From assembly GCA_012845835.1 (NCBI GenBank), contig JABAKD010000006.1, positions 5,234,818 through 5,298,817 of the forward strand: a DNA stretch of 64,000 bases. Direction: 5' to 3'. The notes under the pieces are model-generated. The model searched no databases. It had not been told where the DNA came from and saw only the letters and a list, made by a program, of their open reading frames with translations. The position numbers and the translations under genes were made by a program. Numbering within the stretch: the first letter of the stretch is position 1; every line of letters starts with the position of its first letter. The DNA comes from Undaria pinnatifida (taxonomy: Eukaryota; Sar; Phaeophyceae; Laminariales; Alariaceae). Shown here in pieces: positions 54,506 to 64,000 of the stretch.

Positions 54506-56400
54506 AAGTTCCCCCCCCCACCACCACCTCCCTCTCCGCCCCTCCCCGCCCCTCTCCAGCTTGCAGAAGAGGGTAACACGCTACTCGCAGGCCTGGAGCT
54601 TCGCATCCTACTCTCGCTGGTCCCTCTCCCAGCACGGACTCCTCTAGACGCCTACCCAGATCCATTCGGTAGGCCTTGTATATATCCCTTGAGATCAATC
54701 CGCCTCCTCCCTCACTGCTAGGTGTGCACGTCGCCACTTACGATTTGCCGAGGCGGCAATAAGCCTTGATTGGGAGTTCATTGTTGTCCCGTTGGCGTAG
54801 TATCCCTGTCTCCCTTGATCTGGTACGTTTCTGTGGCAACCGGAGCCGCCCTTCCCTACTAAACATTCCCCTTGGTTTGTAAAGGCACTCTCAAGCACCA
54901 GCGCCGCTCCGCCCGTGGGGTCGCCACCTCCACCGGTAAAAGAGACAGTGCGTCGTCTTCCTGCAGTGCGTGGTAAACGCCTAGGGATCATCGTGTCAGG
55001 AGCTCCTCCCACTCGTATGCCGAGACCCACCAGGTACCCTTCCGCCGCCCTCGTTCCCTCACGCTCGGCAATAGGCATCCCTCTAGCCAGCTCCGTCGGG
55101 TGGGGAGGTCGGCTTTCTCCTGGCCATGCCGAGCGACACGCAACTTAGGGCCTCGCATCTGCATGCTCTCTCGTCAGGTGCTCCGCACGATCTAGAAAGG
55201 CCTCCGCGAGCGCATGAAATGGAAATGCGTACGTGGTCGTGTGTGGTTATATTTCGACCCTCCAGCATAGAGTCATCTAGAACCCGCCCGCAATAGCTAT
55301 ATGACATTTTTTTGTCGGATTCCTTCGTCCCCTCTTCCATGTGTTGGTTGCGTTCACCTTGGTTCGTGAGACTCCCTCTACAGCCGACGTCGATGATCGC
55401 CCAATTATCTTCAACTGTCGCTGATAGTGCGTGCCCTCAGCGGTAGCGCGTTCATATCGCAAGTGGATTCCCGGCAATCTTTCGGTGAGGTGGAACGTTG
55501 TCCGACATGGCGTCTCTGTCCCTCCTCTACTGCCCACCCCAAATCGATCGTCTCGCCCGGCGACTCGCCCCTCTGCGCTTTCTGTGGCGTATCTCCTGTG
55601 AACGAGCCGACCGTAGAAAGCGAACCTTTGGTTGTCCTCCATGCGCCCCTCACAGACCCTATACGGTGCTTGTACTAGTGCCTGGGGGTTCGTAACTCGC
55701 AATTCTCCTGGGAAGCCCTCCTCGCTTCACTCCGTGGCACCCCGCGACCAATTCACCCTTTCTGAAGTAGTGTGAATATTTTGAGGGGCGGAGCTCGACT
55801 GCAGTGATCCTTTCTCTGGCCACGCGTTCTGACGTCGTGTCCGCCGACCGGCTGAGACCGCGAGCCTGTTGGAGAGGTGGATATAGATCAACCGCTTGAT
55901 GCTCCTTGTGTAGGGCCGGATGCGGGAACCTGACTCAGCATACTCCGCCGAAGGACCTGGCTCGAGTGATTGCATCCTCCCAAGAGCCTACGGCGCAACA
56001 ATGATCCACGTCGAACGAACAGAACACGCGCACGCCGGCGGTCTCCTCAACTAGCACGTGGCAAATGCTGAGAACCGTTGGTCGCCCATCAGCGCCCCTG
56101 GTCCTTGTTAGTGCTCCCCCTCCTCCCTCAACCGGTGCTTCCTGCCGTGCAACCGTCAGCGCCTCTGCCGTAACATCATTGCTGTGATGGTTGATCGCCA
56201 TACGAACGTCTTAGTCGACTGTTCCGGCCACCTGGTACGTTTGACACCGCAGATTGGCCCCCGTCCCGACTTGGCGTGCCGCGTAGCACAGTAAAACCAG
56301 TCGGCAAAGGAAGCTCCTTGGAGGGACAATCGGAGCCGCCAAGACCTTGACCAACGATCTTCCGAGGCCTCCCCCCAGGGGTTGTCCTCTTGCAGCCTCC
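54506..56400. other. Unidentified, GC-rich; no supported gene
   Basis: Several minus-strand frames of 80-141 residues (for example 55277-55702, 54695-55078, 55935-56201) have near-normal composition but no domain that I recognise. They could be the decayed middle of the minus-strand retroelement between the ORF at 56402-57016 and the RT at 50750-52984. Confidence 0.3.
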
Positions 56401-56401
56401 A

Positions 56402-57016
56402 TCAATGGTGTTGCTGAACGCGAAGAAAGCGGTTCGAACGTCGGTACGAGTGCCACCTCCTTTCTTGCGGCGCCCCTGTGGACGTGGGCTGTGATTTCCT
56501 TGGTAGCGCCAACTGCGCTGTCCTAACCGCTGCCTGCAATGCAGATTCGAGTGCAAGGATCACACCCGTGTCAATATTGGTGTCGCTGTCGAAGAGTGGG
56601 AAGCCGTTGGCAGCCCCGGTAGCGACGTTAGTGGCATCGCCGACGGCGACGGGTTTGGCAGCGACTATCCGGGGTGACTGGGTGGACGATGGGGTAGTTT
56701 CCGGCGGTTGCGGTCTCTGCAGCGAGGACAGTGGGAGCACCGATCTGCCTAGCGGAGGCTGCAGTACATCTTGGAGCTGCATCGTTGATGGAGGCTGCTG
56801 TGGGCGGCGCACGAACAAAGCTGGTTGAAGTGTTGGCGGCATGATAGTCCCCGACGACTGCGGCGGCGGCCGCAAGAGAACAAGGGCCCCTTCTTCGGGA
56901 ATTGATTGTTGACCACTGTGTGACATGCCTTCCCTTTCCCCGTTTGACGATCGCTTACCGACGGCAGCCGCAGTCCGGGTGCGCGCCCTCGTTCTGGTCG
57001 AGATAAGACCCTCCAC
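56402..57016 (-). CDS. Unidentified ORF, 204 residues, Gag/ORF1-like
   Basis: Minus strand with Met at 57016. It is basic at the N-terminus (residues 6-30 rich in Arg), Pro/Gln-rich in the middle (residues 45-115), and then has TNIDTGVILALESALQAAVR followed by a basic C-terminus. No zinc knuckle. It lies about 3.4 kb upstream, on the same strand, of the RT remnant, so it could be its ORF1. This is inference only. Confidence 0.25.
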   Translation of the reverse strand: MEGLISTRTRARTRTAAAVGKRSSNGEREGMSHSGQQSIPEEGALVLLRPPPQSSGTIMPPTLQPALFVRRPQQPPSTMQLQDVLQPPLGRSVLPLSSLQRPQPPETTPSSTQSPRIVAAKPVAVGDATNVATGAANGFPLFDSDTNIDTGVILALESALQAAVRTAQLALPRKSQPTSTGAPQERRWHSYRRSNRFLRVQQHH

Positions 57017-57299
57017 GCGTACACCCGTCGTGGCCCGTCACCTTCCGCCTATGGTCGTTCCCGCACCTGTGGCTGATCCGAGTGGCGACGTCACTCGGTG
57101 GGAACCTGTTCCCGATGTGACACCGTATCGGGGTGGCGATGACCCCCTCTCGCCCCTACCCTAGCTCTGTCCCCACGCGGTGGATTACCCTCTTGAAGTG
57201 TCTCCCTCTAAAAAGGACCAACTTCTATGGGATCGCTGCGTTCCTGGTGCGGCCTCGCCTCCTATATAGCGCTCTCTGAGGGGGAGGGGGGGAGACTGA

Positions 57300-57965
57300 A
57301 ATCCCGAGAGCCCGGTGACACGCACGGTGACAGTGCGGGAGAAGAGCCTACCCCACAGTTATATCCACCGCTCCCGAGCGTTCTGCAGTACCCTTGCTGA
57401 TCCCTCGCATGCGTGGATTCCCGCAAAAACGCCTTTGAACTCGCCCCTCAGCTACGAGACGAGCATATTGAGGCATCGGACTCAAGACCCGAGAGACCGT
57501 TGCTGCGCCTGGCGGTACAAGGGGAGATGACATTGCCCCGCCATGAGTACCGCCGACGGCGAGAAGCGCTTGGTATCCCCACTGACTTTATGCAGGCGTG
57601 GATCGCCCCTAGAGCTTCACCCAGAAGGAGGTTGCCGCTGCATGTCGAGCGTCTTGAGACCCAGGACTTGAGTCCCGAGAGCCCCGTACCACAAACGGCG
57701 GCATCAAGTGGTGGGTCTCCCTAGTATTAGGACTGCTACTGACGAGGAGCGCCCAGCACCCGTGCTGATTTCTCGCAGGTGTGCCCACCTCCGAAATAAT
57801 CTTATCGCCCACGACTGGCATCTTGAAACCCAAGACTTGAGTCCCAAGAGATCGATGCGACGTCCAGGGGCATGCGGAGAGAATGACTAAAAATGAGTAC
57901 TATCGCTGGCGAGGAGCGCCCGGTAACCCTGCTGACTCCTCGCAGGTATGGACCCGTTCAAAACC
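57300..57965 (+). repeat. Degenerate ~175-bp tandem repeats
   Basis: Three units start near 57480, 57659 and 57829 with ACTCAAGACCCGAGAG / GACTTGAGTCCCGAGAG / GACTTGAGTCCCAAGAG. Each holds a GGCGAGAAGCGC/GACGAGGAGCGCCC word and an (ACTGACTTT/CTGATTTCTCGCAGG) word. Unit lengths vary. Confidence 0.6.
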
Positions 57966-59785
57966 CCGGCTAGACGAAGTTTCCGGCTGCACGACGACAG
58001 TTTTGGGACCAAGAAAGTGTCCCCCTTGACAACGAAGGGGATGGGAGAGTGCACCTCTCGACGTTCTCCGTGGACGCTGTCTCGACCCCGCAACGTATCC
58101 TGACGTGGAAATAGTGGAATCCCTCTTCCTACCCCAAGCAACGCCTCCAGTGACACGAACATCACGCTTAGACCCGGCCAGCAAGATGGAGACGTGGTCT
58201 TCCCCCATTTCCGTTGTCGAAAGGCTCCGGTGCCGTGTGGCCATTATTCCTCCCAGTCCATTGAGAGGTGCTCGGCAGACCATGACTCCGAGCGAGCTTG
58301 TTTCGGACACAGGCCTGGTATCAACTGCGAACCAGTCGCTCCCTCCCTCGGCACCAAGCCCCCTTGACTAGCTGAACCTTCGATTAACGTAAACCGAAGT
58401 TGATGCGGGCACACCAACACCCCTGCTGGGGGACCGTGGCCGGCGCCCCAAGATTCCTGGAAGGAGCAACGGCGGAGCGGTAAGCCTATTCCCTCCAGAC
58501 AGTGACCGATGCCTCGGATGCAAAGTCGGTCAAGGCGAAGGGAAGACGTACCTACCCCTTGTTGACATCGGAGCGCGCGGAGTCGGCTGCCCGAGCCCTG
58601 TCGGTGCGACAGAGGGGCCACCTGTCCCAAAACCTATCCTTGCCGTGGAAGCCGTGCTGTCCACCTTGCGCGTTCCACCGGCGGCTAAATTGGTTTCAGC
58701 GTATAGCTGATCAATCGAACTTGTCGACTATATCCGAGGCTAGCCTGAAATTCGAGTGAGAGTCAAAGGGGCGAAGCGAGCCGGACGCGATTCTATCGCC
58801 ATTACTCCCCAGCCGGTGAGGGAGTCAATACAGTCGTTAAAACACGTTCTGCGCAACAAGTTTGCGATTCGGACGTCGATTAAATTGTACGAACTGAAGT
58901 CATGAACCGGTTGCGGTTCAAGGCCATACCTGGTATAGTCTTTGTTCTATCTAGTTCTCCTTATTATTAGGCCGTAGTGTATCATATGCATCTGTCTTGT
59001 TTGTTTGTATTCGTCAACATTCCAGTTATGTTCGTGCCCTAAAACTCGGGTGCAGTTCAAAAGAGATTCCGTGGTTATTCGGGTGACTGCGAACTACCAA
59101 CTGCGGGTGGGCATGAGTTGGGTAGGAACCCATATTACACTATTAATATTAATAGTATTGAAACCGTCGAACATCACAATCAAAGGCTAACCCAACCCAC
59201 GAAAAATCAGCAAAACAAAATTTAGTGATGTCATTGTTTTATTCATAAGTCTAATGTTTTCGCCGGTTGGTTGTGGTAGGCCTTGGGTTATGATGTTTTG
59301 TCTGTTTCAACGTTATTTCTTTTTGTTTCCGACCCGAGCGAATTTTCCATTAGCAAACAACCTATTAAAAGTCTGTTATAGTGATTTCTTAATTGTTGTG
59401 GAGTTTTGTTTTTTGTTTTTAGCCAGTGCTGTAATAATTTTGTTTCGCAGATTATTTTTCAAAATAGTAGCTATTCAAAGGCGAAGTTGGAGACGGTGGT
59501 ACACTGGTTGATGTTTGATGCCGGCTCCGCTTCGTCCACCCGGATATGTTTTTATTTTCCCTTGGCAACGCTGCGGATGGGCAGCGGTGGGGGGTAGGGG
59601 GGTAAAGGGCCCTATTAGCTGTGTGTCCAAATGATACGGTAGTCGAAAGATTCGCCACACCTGACTATAAACAGTAGAATCAAGTAGAATCAAGTAGAAT
59701 CAACGGGGCGGGGGGGGGGGGGGGGGATCCTTTGCTTGTCGTCCACACGATCCCGTGCGTACAATGATTCGCTGTTGAAGCCGTA
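57966..59785. other. No supported gene
   Basis: 57966-58760 has GC-rich frames of 85-136 residues on both strands without a motif. 59200-59470 is AT-rich with a Phe/Leu-rich frame that is probably composition. A CAAGTAGAAT word is tandem near 59680-59700, followed by a G run (59709-59726). Confidence 0.3.
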
Positions 59786-60520
59786 CAATCAAGTTTGAAC
59801 TTCCTCAGTCAAGGAGAACCGCCAGTCAGAAACGTTACAGTGCCACACCTATCGTATCCCGGGTCAATCGGGAAAAAAATGCCAGAGTCATGCCTGGATC
59901 AGATGGACTGAAGAGATGAGGCCTTAAGGTGGGGGCTATATCGAGCATTTGTCGGGCCGGAAAATAGACCGGTCTCAGAATGAACTTTGACCTGACCACT
60001 TCCCTGGTTATAAAGTGAAAATAGATCGGACACGAAAACGTACGGATCCGAAATAGAGAGGCCTGGGACAGCCGACAGGCGAATGTTCCCCCAAAATTCA
60101 CATTATGTGGAGATAAGAACTCTTTCCAACAGAATTATAAGAACCAGCGTCAAGAAAAGAGCTGATTAGCTATTTAGACGGCGGCATAGGACACCATTTA
60201 TGTATCTCATCCAAATACCGATGAACCATCCCATGGCCTACAGCAGTCATTGTTGTTTCCTTGTCCATCCCATCTACTATATCAAGCGCGTTTTTCTCCA
60301 GCTCCCGCCCTTTTCGAGACTCAGATATAGCAGCCGCCCCCCGTTCCCCACTGCAGTGCTTGTCTTCACGCTTATCGCGAGAAGGGTGCAGCAATTTCTT
60401 CCCTCGTCGCCCTCACGTCGAAGTGTGCACACAAACGCTAGGCGATATGTACTTGCCGAGGTTTACCACTCGGTTCGCAACGAGTAACGCTGCAAGCCAC
60501 AACCGGTATTCCAAAGGATG
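59786..60520 (+). mobile_element. Family A fragments
   Basis: TCAGTCAAGGAGAACCGCC, AGTCAGAAACG and CCACACCTATCGTATCCCGG (59805-59865), then ATACCGATGAACCATCCC with ATGGCCTACAGCAG (60216-60246). Both are pieces of family A. No gene. Confidence 0.4.
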
Positions 60521-61040
60521 ACGCGTGCTATTAACCGATTTGGCCACGCCGTTTCTGGGCGAAAGGGCTCCCCAACGCGGGAACTACCCACTCAGCGTCG
60601 CTGGCTTTCCACACGTCATGGCCAAGGCTGCGGTGAGGGGGGTACCCCCATTTTCACTACCAGTTTTGAGCCTCTCGCACGGCTGGTTCTTCACGACCAG
60701 AAATACTCTTGTACGTTTTTCTTTTCGTCGCAGCATGGCTAACCGATTCATTCCATCGCGGATTCATGTCGCCAACATTTTCATTCTCGAATGCTATATT
60801 AAGAGTAACATATAAGATAACTAATAATATTCTGTATCCGTACTCCTCCCGATATTAAAGCCGGGGAGGAGAAAGAACAAAATAAACCGCCTACCATACA
60901 TATCATAGAGAAGTATAGTCTAGTGCAAACTACAGCAATAAATGTATAAAATACATGTGATGTTAGATCTAGCTCAAGCTTCCCCACCTAAATAAAGTAA
61001 AAATACCAACAGTTACCATTATAGTGAACAAGAAATAGGA
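60521..61040. other. No gene seen
   Basis: Short frames only. 60800-61040 is AT-rich. Confidence 0.4.
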
Positions 61041-61079
61041 CCCCTCCTAAAAAAAACTAACCCATATAGTATATTTACA

Positions 61080-61295
61080 AGTACACCAACAACGCAGCTT
61101 GCAAAGATGAGTATTGACCTGAAATTCGTCGAACGCACGGCTGACGTCCTTGAAATATTTTTTATAAAATATCAACAGCACGAAAGGCTAAGGCCACAAA
61201 GGCACTCGCGCGAGTGACACTGAGCCACCACCAAAAACAAAAAACGTGACCTCCCTTCCGTAGCCTTAGTGTCCATTCGTTCTATATTCCTAATA
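61080..61295 (-). repeat. R1 start fused to repeat D
   Basis: CTTGCAAAGATGAGTATTG and AAATTCGTCGAACG are the reverse complement of the R1 start. GGCACTCGCGCGAGTGACAC and CTCCCTTCCGTAGCC are repeat D. At 13855-14520 the same two families are also adjacent. Confidence 0.5.
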
Positions 61296-61604
61296 CTATT
61301 ACTAATACTAATACTAATGCCTAAGCCATGGGATTGTCCATCGTGACGCTCTTCAAATATTTCTCAACTGCCAATCTCTGGGTTGGATATAGGCTCCCGA
61401 AGTCAGAAGCCTGGGGGGAAAAGGTGCGCCCCGTAGACTACCGTAACATGCTTACTGGTTTAGGTTTCGCCGCATCATCTCAGGTTGCGCCGCATTTCTT
61501 TGTGTGGGACGTGTCTACCGGACATCCGCGAGTACAGAGATCGAGATCGGACACCCTACTAATACCTTGATTCTTCATCCGTCTTCCCTACGGTTGTTTT
61601 TGGG

Positions 61605-61872
61605 TAGCGTAGTCATTAGTTGAGGAATGCCCCGTCTGAGCTCCTAACACGAGGCAAATCAATATCAATATCTCACCCGAACCATAATGCCTTCGAAGAC
61701 ATTCGTTCGCGCAACACGACCAACATTTCTATGCGCTAGTCCAAAAAACAAACGTATTTTAGTAAAAATATCGCACTAAGAACCGAGATTTCCACACTTG
61801 AGGAGCTCAACCGTTCAGAGGGTATACCTTTTTTTGCCCCAAAAGGCGCAACCCCTACCGTGGGCTGACTCT
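61605..61872 (-). mobile_element. TIR element family B
   Basis: GAGCTCCTAACACGAGGC, AATGCCTTCGAAGACATTCG, TTCTATGCGCTAGTCC and GAGGAGCTCAACCGTTCAG, ending AACCCCTACCGTGGGCTGAC. Same orientation as 47258-47513. Confidence 0.55.
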
Positions 61873-61969
61873 CTAATTCCAACTGTTTTGGCGAAAAAGT
61901 GCTACGTACTCGTATCCCTGCCGTAGCAGCCCCCCCCGCTGCCTTTGACACCCATTCTTAAGTTCCTTC

Positions 61970-62239
61970 GACGCGTGCTACGGTAAGAGAGGTGCACAGC
62001 TTTTTTTCTTAATACTGCCCCTCACTTTCGGAGCTTAAGACATGCCCTTCTTAACCCAGAAAAGTGACTTGGAAAAAACTACGCTGATACCGGATGAACA
62101 GATCCCATGGCCTAGGAACACAACGGGAATCATGCGAAAAAATAACATAGTTTTGCCCAACGAGTTTGGGTCAAGGAGGCCCGTTATTCAGAAACCATTT
62201 CAGACGAAAGGTGTTACCACCTCTATCATAGCACTTGTC
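61970..62239 (+). mobile_element. TIR element family A, well preserved
   Basis: A 270-bp element with left end GACGCGTGCTACGGTAAGAG and right end CCTCTATCATAGCACTTGTC, inverted copies. The interior has GGAGCTTAAGACATGCCC, GGATGAACAGATCCCATGG, GGGTCAAGGAGGCCCG and TTCAGAAACCATTTC. No ORF. Family A consensus words can be read best here. Confidence 0.7.
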
Positions 62240-62269
62240 CCTTATGGTAACTGAGAGTTGAGCAAGGTA

Positions 62270-62545
62270 GCCCCTGTCGCCGGCATCCTGCACTCAACCC
62301 GTCCAAAGGAAAATAGCCAAAGGGGGAAAGAGCAAGAGTCGCGCGGACGAGGGGGGCATGGGGGCGGGAATGGGAAGGGCGGGGGGGTATAGGGGGCAGG
62401 GGTGTGGGGAATTAGGGAGGGGAGAGTTTATAGGGGGGGGGCTGGCGCCGGCCTCCTGCGCCCAACCCGAAGGAAGGTAAACAGCCAACGGAGGAAAGAG
62501 AGTGCGCGTGTGGGCGGGCGGGGCGGGGAGCGGGAAGAGAGGTGG
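62270..62545 (+). repeat. G-rich tandem duplication (~165 bp)
   Basis: Two units (about 62280-62445 and 62446-62545) share GGC(A/C)TCCTGC, CAACCCG, GGAAA/GGTAAA and AGCCAA followed by GGGGGAAAGAG/GGAGGAAAGAG, with runs of G. Gly/Pro frames are artefacts. Confidence 0.5.
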
Positions 62546-62639
62546 GGTGGGGGGTGTACCTATCTTTCGTTTGCCAGTCATTTTTCCATTGCCCACGCAT
62601 TCCTTTCGAGACAGAGCACCGCGGCGTAACTAGGGGGGG

Positions 62640-63005
62640 GGGGGGCGGTACTCAGTCTGTGCATGGCCGTAGTCGTATGGTCATAGATTCTCGCATACCT
62701 ACTATGCCAGGAGGGAGCACGTCGGGCTTTCACCAACCAGGCAGTCATTGCTTGCACCCAGCGCGAAGCGCCGTGAGGTGTTCGGCGAGTCACATGTAGG
62801 GTGAACTGCATCCTTCCAAGAACCGCTCGTAAGACGGGTTTTGTGCCGATCTTCTTGCTTATGGGTGACCGCGGCCAAATGAGTTACTTTATTTTCTGGC
62901 GTGGCCACTCCAGAGACAGCAATGGGTATTACTATGTAACGGCCTCATGGGTGCCTTACCACATTCACATTACGGGATGCGATCATTCCCCTTGTGCTTA
63001 GTTAA
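62640..63005 (+). repeat. Dispersed repeat E, copy 3
   Basis: Inverse orientation to copies 1 and 2. It runs from GGCGGTACTCAGTCTGTGC through GGGAGCACGTCGGGC, GCGCGAAGCGCCGTGAGG, TGGCCACTCCAGAGACAGC, GGGTGCCTTACCACATTC to CATTCCCCTTGTGC, then G-rich DNA. 63010-63430 holds no gene. Confidence 0.65.
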
Positions 63006-63434
63006 GGTCGGGGCGGGGGGGTGGGGGGGAACGCGGAAAATACCCATATGTTGCTCGCCTTAGTCATTTGACCATCGACCACGCATCCCTTTCGAGGGGA
63101 GCACCGCTCCTACTCCTAATAGAGACCTCCGACATTTGGGCGTTCATTACGTTTTTTCCATATATTACATAAAAAACATTTGCTTATCTTATCCCCTTCC
63201 TGTTTCGCCGTCTGTGGCCACCATCTATCTCTCCTAGGATAACGATCGTTTTCTCGGTACTCTCTAGCCTATCAAACTCCTCCATGTCACATTCGTCTAA
63301 TTTCCTCATCTCCTCCCCTTAACACATCCCGTTCCTCCTTTAATATTTCACATTCTCCTACTATGTGAATATTTCTCTATTGTGCCACACGGCAGATATT
63401 TGTTGTGCCATACGGCACATTTGAGACAAGGGGT

Positions 63435-63780
63435 GGTGGGGGCGTACTCAGTTTGTGCATGACCGTAGTCGTATGTCCATAGACCCTCGAATCCCCACTA
63501 TGCCGGGACGGAGCACGTCGGGCTTCAACCCACAACATAGAAAGGGGATAGGGGGGGGGGGGTTGTTGGCGGGGGGGGCGTACTCATTTCAGGCATGGTC
63601 GTAGTGGTATGACCATAGACTCTCGCACCGCTACAATGACGGAACGGAGCACGTCGGGTCTTGGCAGACCAGGCAGAAATTGCTTGCACCAAGCGCGAAG
63701 CGCCATAAGGTGTTAGGCGAGCCGCACGAAGGGTGAGCCGCATTCTACCGAGAACCACTTGTGACGCGGGCTTCGGCGCC
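63435..63780 (+). repeat. Dispersed repeat E, two partial tandem copies
   Basis: The first piece (63448-63530) and a second (63585-63780) both start with GGCGTACTCA and contain GCATGRYCGTAGT and GGACGGAGCACGTCGG or its variant. The second extends to GCGCGAAGCGCC and GAACCACTTGTGACGCG. A poly-G run separates them. The window ends in G-rich DNA (63855-63965). Confidence 0.6.
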
Positions 63781-64000
63781 TTGCAAGCACTTTATTTCAT
63801 ATGGATGACAGCATCGCATGACTTGATCTGTGGTATGGTGTGTGGATATTTCCGTGGGGGGGGGGGGAGTGGAGGTAGAGGGGTTGATTGGGGGGGAAGG
63901 GCGGGGGGGGCAGGCGGATAGGGGATCAGGCGGGCAGAGGGTGGGGGGTGGGGGGGGGGGGGTAGGTGAAGAAAGGAGGAAGGGTAGCATGCTGGAATAG

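Overview
The window looks like repeat-rich, gene-poor nuclear DNA of a eukaryote. I infer a brown alga or another stramenopile; this is not proven. The grounds are the style of the Ty1/copia Gag and RT remnants, the many poly-G/poly-C runs, the long GTAC/CAGTAG-rich non-coding stretches, and one gene-like model with a 1.7 kb intron. There are no operons, bacterial promoters, rRNA genes or intact tRNA genes. Almost every long reading frame is a by-product of microsatellites or of strongly skewed base composition.

Layout: 0-7 kb holds dispersed repeats (families J and E) embedded in very C-rich DNA. 7.3-7.6 kb is a perfect 100-bp triplication. 7.7-16.4 kb is a mosaic of short terminal-inverted-repeat (TIR) elements (families A, B, C), dispersed repeats R1/R2 with poly-G tracts, and tandem arrays. 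17.2-19.0 kb carries a decayed reverse transcriptase/RNase H pseudogene on the + strand. 19.6-21.7 kb holds the one candidate host gene (two exons, but with an in-frame stop). 22-27 kb is mostly featureless, with a neat 169-bp TIR element at 25.1 kb. 28.05-29.13 kb is a tyrosine-recombinase pseudogene. 30.0-31.7 kb is a copia pol remnant (+), split by a family C element. 31.9-36.5 kb is a second copia element on the minus strand (gag to protease), split by a 2.15-kb LTR element with a 5-bp target-site duplication. 37.0-38.2 kb is a large foldback (inverted-repeat) element. 38-50 kb returns to families R1/R2/A/B/C plus hexanucleotide microsatellites and a tRNA-promoter-like repeat. 50.7-53.0 kb is a minus-strand reverse transcriptase pseudogene with a YMDD box, itself interrupted by a family B element and a microsatellite. 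54-60 kb has a few repeats and unidentified reading frames. 60-64 kb again has families A, B, D and E.

The genes do not form a working system. The biological content is a layered record of transposition: family C elements sit inside family A, family B and copia copies, and an LTR element sits inside another copia copy. All coding remnants carry stops or frameshifts. Family letters are my own labels, from reading by eye; no alignment or database search was run.
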